A stretch of DNA of 13,465 nt from Pseudomonadota bacterium. GTDB taxonomy: Bacteria > Pseudomonadota > Gammaproteobacteria > Burkholderiales > SCOH01. The translations under genes were made by a program, and so were the position numbers. Positions 11,943 to 13,465 of this stretch are shown here, in pieces (position 1 is the stretch's first letter; each line of letters opens with the position of its first letter). The DNA lies in NCBI GenBank assembly GCA_030917985.1, contig JAUPTR010000269.1:1-13465 (forward strand), given 5' to 3'. Under the pieces are notes generated by a model. It saw nothing but the letters and a program-made list of their open reading frames with translations, was not told the origin of the DNA and made no database searches.

Positions 11943-13465
11943 TCAGGCTAGGTAATCGTAACCCGGCAGGGTCAGAAACTCTACAAAATCATCGCTGGTG
12001 GTCAGCTCATCGAACATGCGCGAAGCATCTTCGTATTGCTTGGTCCAGCGGCTGCCATATTCGGCTTTCAGCTTGGTCACTTCGTCTGCCAGTAGTTCGC
12101 GGAATAGTTCTTTAGTCACCTTGCGGCCGTCGTCCAGTACACCTTTCGGCGAACGAATCCACTGCCAGCACTGCGAGCGCGAAATCTCGGCGGTTGCTGC
12201 ATCTTCCATCAGGTTGTGGATTGGTACGCAGCCGTTGCCGGAAATCCATGCGCCCAGGTATTGAACGCCAACGTTGATGTTCATGCGCAGGCCGGCTTCG
12301 GTGATCGGGTTTTCCGGCTGGAAGTTCAGCAGGTCAGCGCCGACTACGTTGACATCATCACGCTGCTTGTCGATCTGGTTCGGGCGATCGCCCAGCACTG
12401 CGTCGAATGCGGCGCGAGCGGTTGCCACCAGGCCAGGGTGAGCCACCCAGCCGCCATCGTAGCCGTCGGTTGCATCGCGATCCTTGTCGGCGCGGATGCC
12501 GGCCATGGCTTTTTCGTTGGCTACCGGATCGTTCTTGATCGGAATCAGTGCCGACATGCCGCCGATTGCCGGTGCATTGCGCTTGTGGCAAGTCTTCAGC
12601 AGCAACAGCGCATAAGCACGCATGAACGGAACGGTCATGGTGATCAAGCCGCGGTTGGCCAGGCAGTAATTCTTGTTGGTTTTGAACTTCTTGATACAGC
12701 TGAAAATGTAATCCCAGCGACCGGCGTTCAGACCCGAGCTGTGCTCGCGCAGTTCGTACAGAATTTCGTCCATCTCGTACGCGGCGAGAATGGTTTCGAT
12801 CAGCACTGTGCCCTTGATGGTGCCTTGTGCAATGCCCAGTTCATTTTGTGCAAAGACAAAAATGTCATTCCACAGACGTGCTTCCAGATGGCTTTCCATC
12901 TTTGGCAGGTAGTAGTAAGTACCACGGTCGTTTGCAGCCAGGTACTTGATATTGTGGAAGAACGACAGGCCAAAGTCGAACATCGAGCCGGAGATGATTT
13001 CGCCGTCGATCTTGACGTGTTTTTCCATCAGGTGCCAGCCGCGCGGGCGCAGGATCAGCGTCGCGATTTCGTCGTTCAGCTTGTATTCCTTGCCTTCGGG
13101 CGAGGTGAAGGCGATCTGGCGGCGATACGCATCGAATACGTTGATCTGGCCTTCGATCTGGTTTTCCCAGGTCGGGCAGTTCGAATCTTCGAAGTCGGCC
13201 ATGAAGCTCTTCGCACCGGAGTTCAGCGCGTTGATCATCATCTTGCGTTCTACCGGGCCGGTGATTTCGGTGCGGCGATCCAGCAGATCTTTCGGCAGTG
13301 GAGCAATTTTCCAGTTGCCTTCGCGAACGGCTTGGGTCTGCGGCAGAAATTCAGGTTGTTGGCCTGCGTCCAGCTCAGCCTGGCGTGCCACGAGTGCCAC
13401 CATCTGTTCTTTGCGACGTGGTTCGAATTTGCGTACGATCTTGGCTACATAATCCAGTGCTTCCG
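11943..13465 (-). CDS. aceB: Malate synthase A, N-terminus beyond window
   Basis: 506 codons are visible; the frame is open to the right edge (beginning EALDYVAKIVRKFEPRRKEQ), and alignment by eye with E. coli AceB suggests about 25-30 residues are missing. The enzyme condenses glyoxylate with acetyl-CoA to malate in the glyoxylate shunt, in the cytoplasm. Family marks are DRRTEITGPVERKMMINALN, SFMADFEDS, the signature REHSSGLNAGRWDYIF (12702-12749), TCHKRNAPAIGGMSA, WVAHPGLV, ISGNGCVPIHNLMEDAATAE and the C-terminal LTLPGYDYLA, nearly identical to the E. coli end. An ATG at 13401-13403 exists but is internal to the conserved N-terminal domain. A hairpin terminator follows the stop. No isocitrate lyase gene is in view. 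Confidence 0.95.
   Translation of the reverse strand, partial: EALDYVAKIVRKFEPRRKEQMVALVARQAELDAGQQPEFLPQTQAVREGNWKIAPLPKDLLDRRTEITGPVERKMMINALNSGAKSFMADFEDSNCPTWENQIEGQINVFDAYRRQIAFTSPEGKEYKLNDEIATLILRPRGWHLMEKHVKIDGEIISGSMFDFGLSFFHNIKYLAANDRGTYYYLPKMESHLEARLWNDIFVFAQNELGIAQGTIKGTVLIETILAAYEMDEILYELREHSSGLNAGRWDYIFSCIKKFKTNKNYCLANRGLITMTVPFMRAYALLLLKTCHKRNAPAIGGMSALIPIKNDPVANEKAMAGIRADKDRDATDGYDGGWVAHPGLVATARAAFDAVLGDRPNQIDKQRDDVNVVGADLLNFQPENPITEAGLRMNINVGVQYLGAWISGNGCVPIHNLMEDAATAEISRSQCWQWIRSPKGVLDDGRKVTKELFRELLADEVTKLKAEYGSRWTKQYEDASRMFDELTTSDDFVEFLTLPGYDYLA

Noticed and set aside
1..13465. Mobile elements, CRISPR arrays, tRNA genes or attachment sites
   Set aside because: No transposase, integrase, regular spaced repeats or cloverleaf sequence was found on either strand.

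Overview
The window looks like chromosome from a moderately GC-rich gammaproteobacterium, probably in or near the Pseudomonadales/Oceanospirillales. The best lineage marks are the order TIGR02449-type gene, zapA, 6S RNA (ssrS), 5-formyltetrahydrofolate cyclo-ligase (a known gammaproteobacterial arrangement), a GlpR/GlpK pair close to the E. coli and Pseudomonas proteins, and a malate synthase A. The species cannot be named from the sequence. No insertion sequence, phage gene, tRNA, rRNA or CRISPR array was seen.

Layout. 1-1105 (minus): an SPFH/band-7 protein with a SHOCT tail, followed by the start of a zinc-ribbon DUF4178-type protein cut by the window edge. 1298-1960 (plus): an uncharacterised lipoprotein. 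1997-4571: divergent glpR and glpK, separated by 325 bp that hold a candidate GlpR operator just before glpK. 4610-6104 (plus): an uncharacterised secreted protein, then a membrane di-iron hydroxylase of the sterol desaturase/fatty acid hydroxylase family. 6138-7538 (plus): a small coiled-coil protein, ZapA, 6S RNA and 5-formyl-THF cyclo-ligase. 7792-11014 (plus): four consecutive genes for secreted paralogous proteins, ending at a strong hairpin terminator. 11066-11827 (minus): a YcgR-like PilZ c-di-GMP effector. 11943-13465 (minus): malate synthase A, cut by the window edge.

The accessory part, and the most interesting one, is the four-gene array. Each product has a signal peptide followed at once by a short conserved signature ending in GQDG[LI]S or a degenerate form of it. 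From memory this resembles the start of DUF6160/Fil-type 'putative pilus system' proteins of Acinetobacter, but no search was possible. Lengths alternate short-long-short-long (181, 350, 184, 325 aa), three of the four share a cysteine loop, and two end in -GHK. No chaperone, usher or secretion gene lies beside them, so their assembly route and function are open.

The remaining genes are mostly housekeeping: glycerol catabolism (glpR, glpK), the glyoxylate shunt (aceB), division (zapA), one-carbon metabolism and global transcription control (6S RNA). Several starts lack a Shine-Dalgarno sequence. The TIGR02449-type gene has a strong sigma-70-like promoter so close to its ATG that the mRNA may be leaderless.
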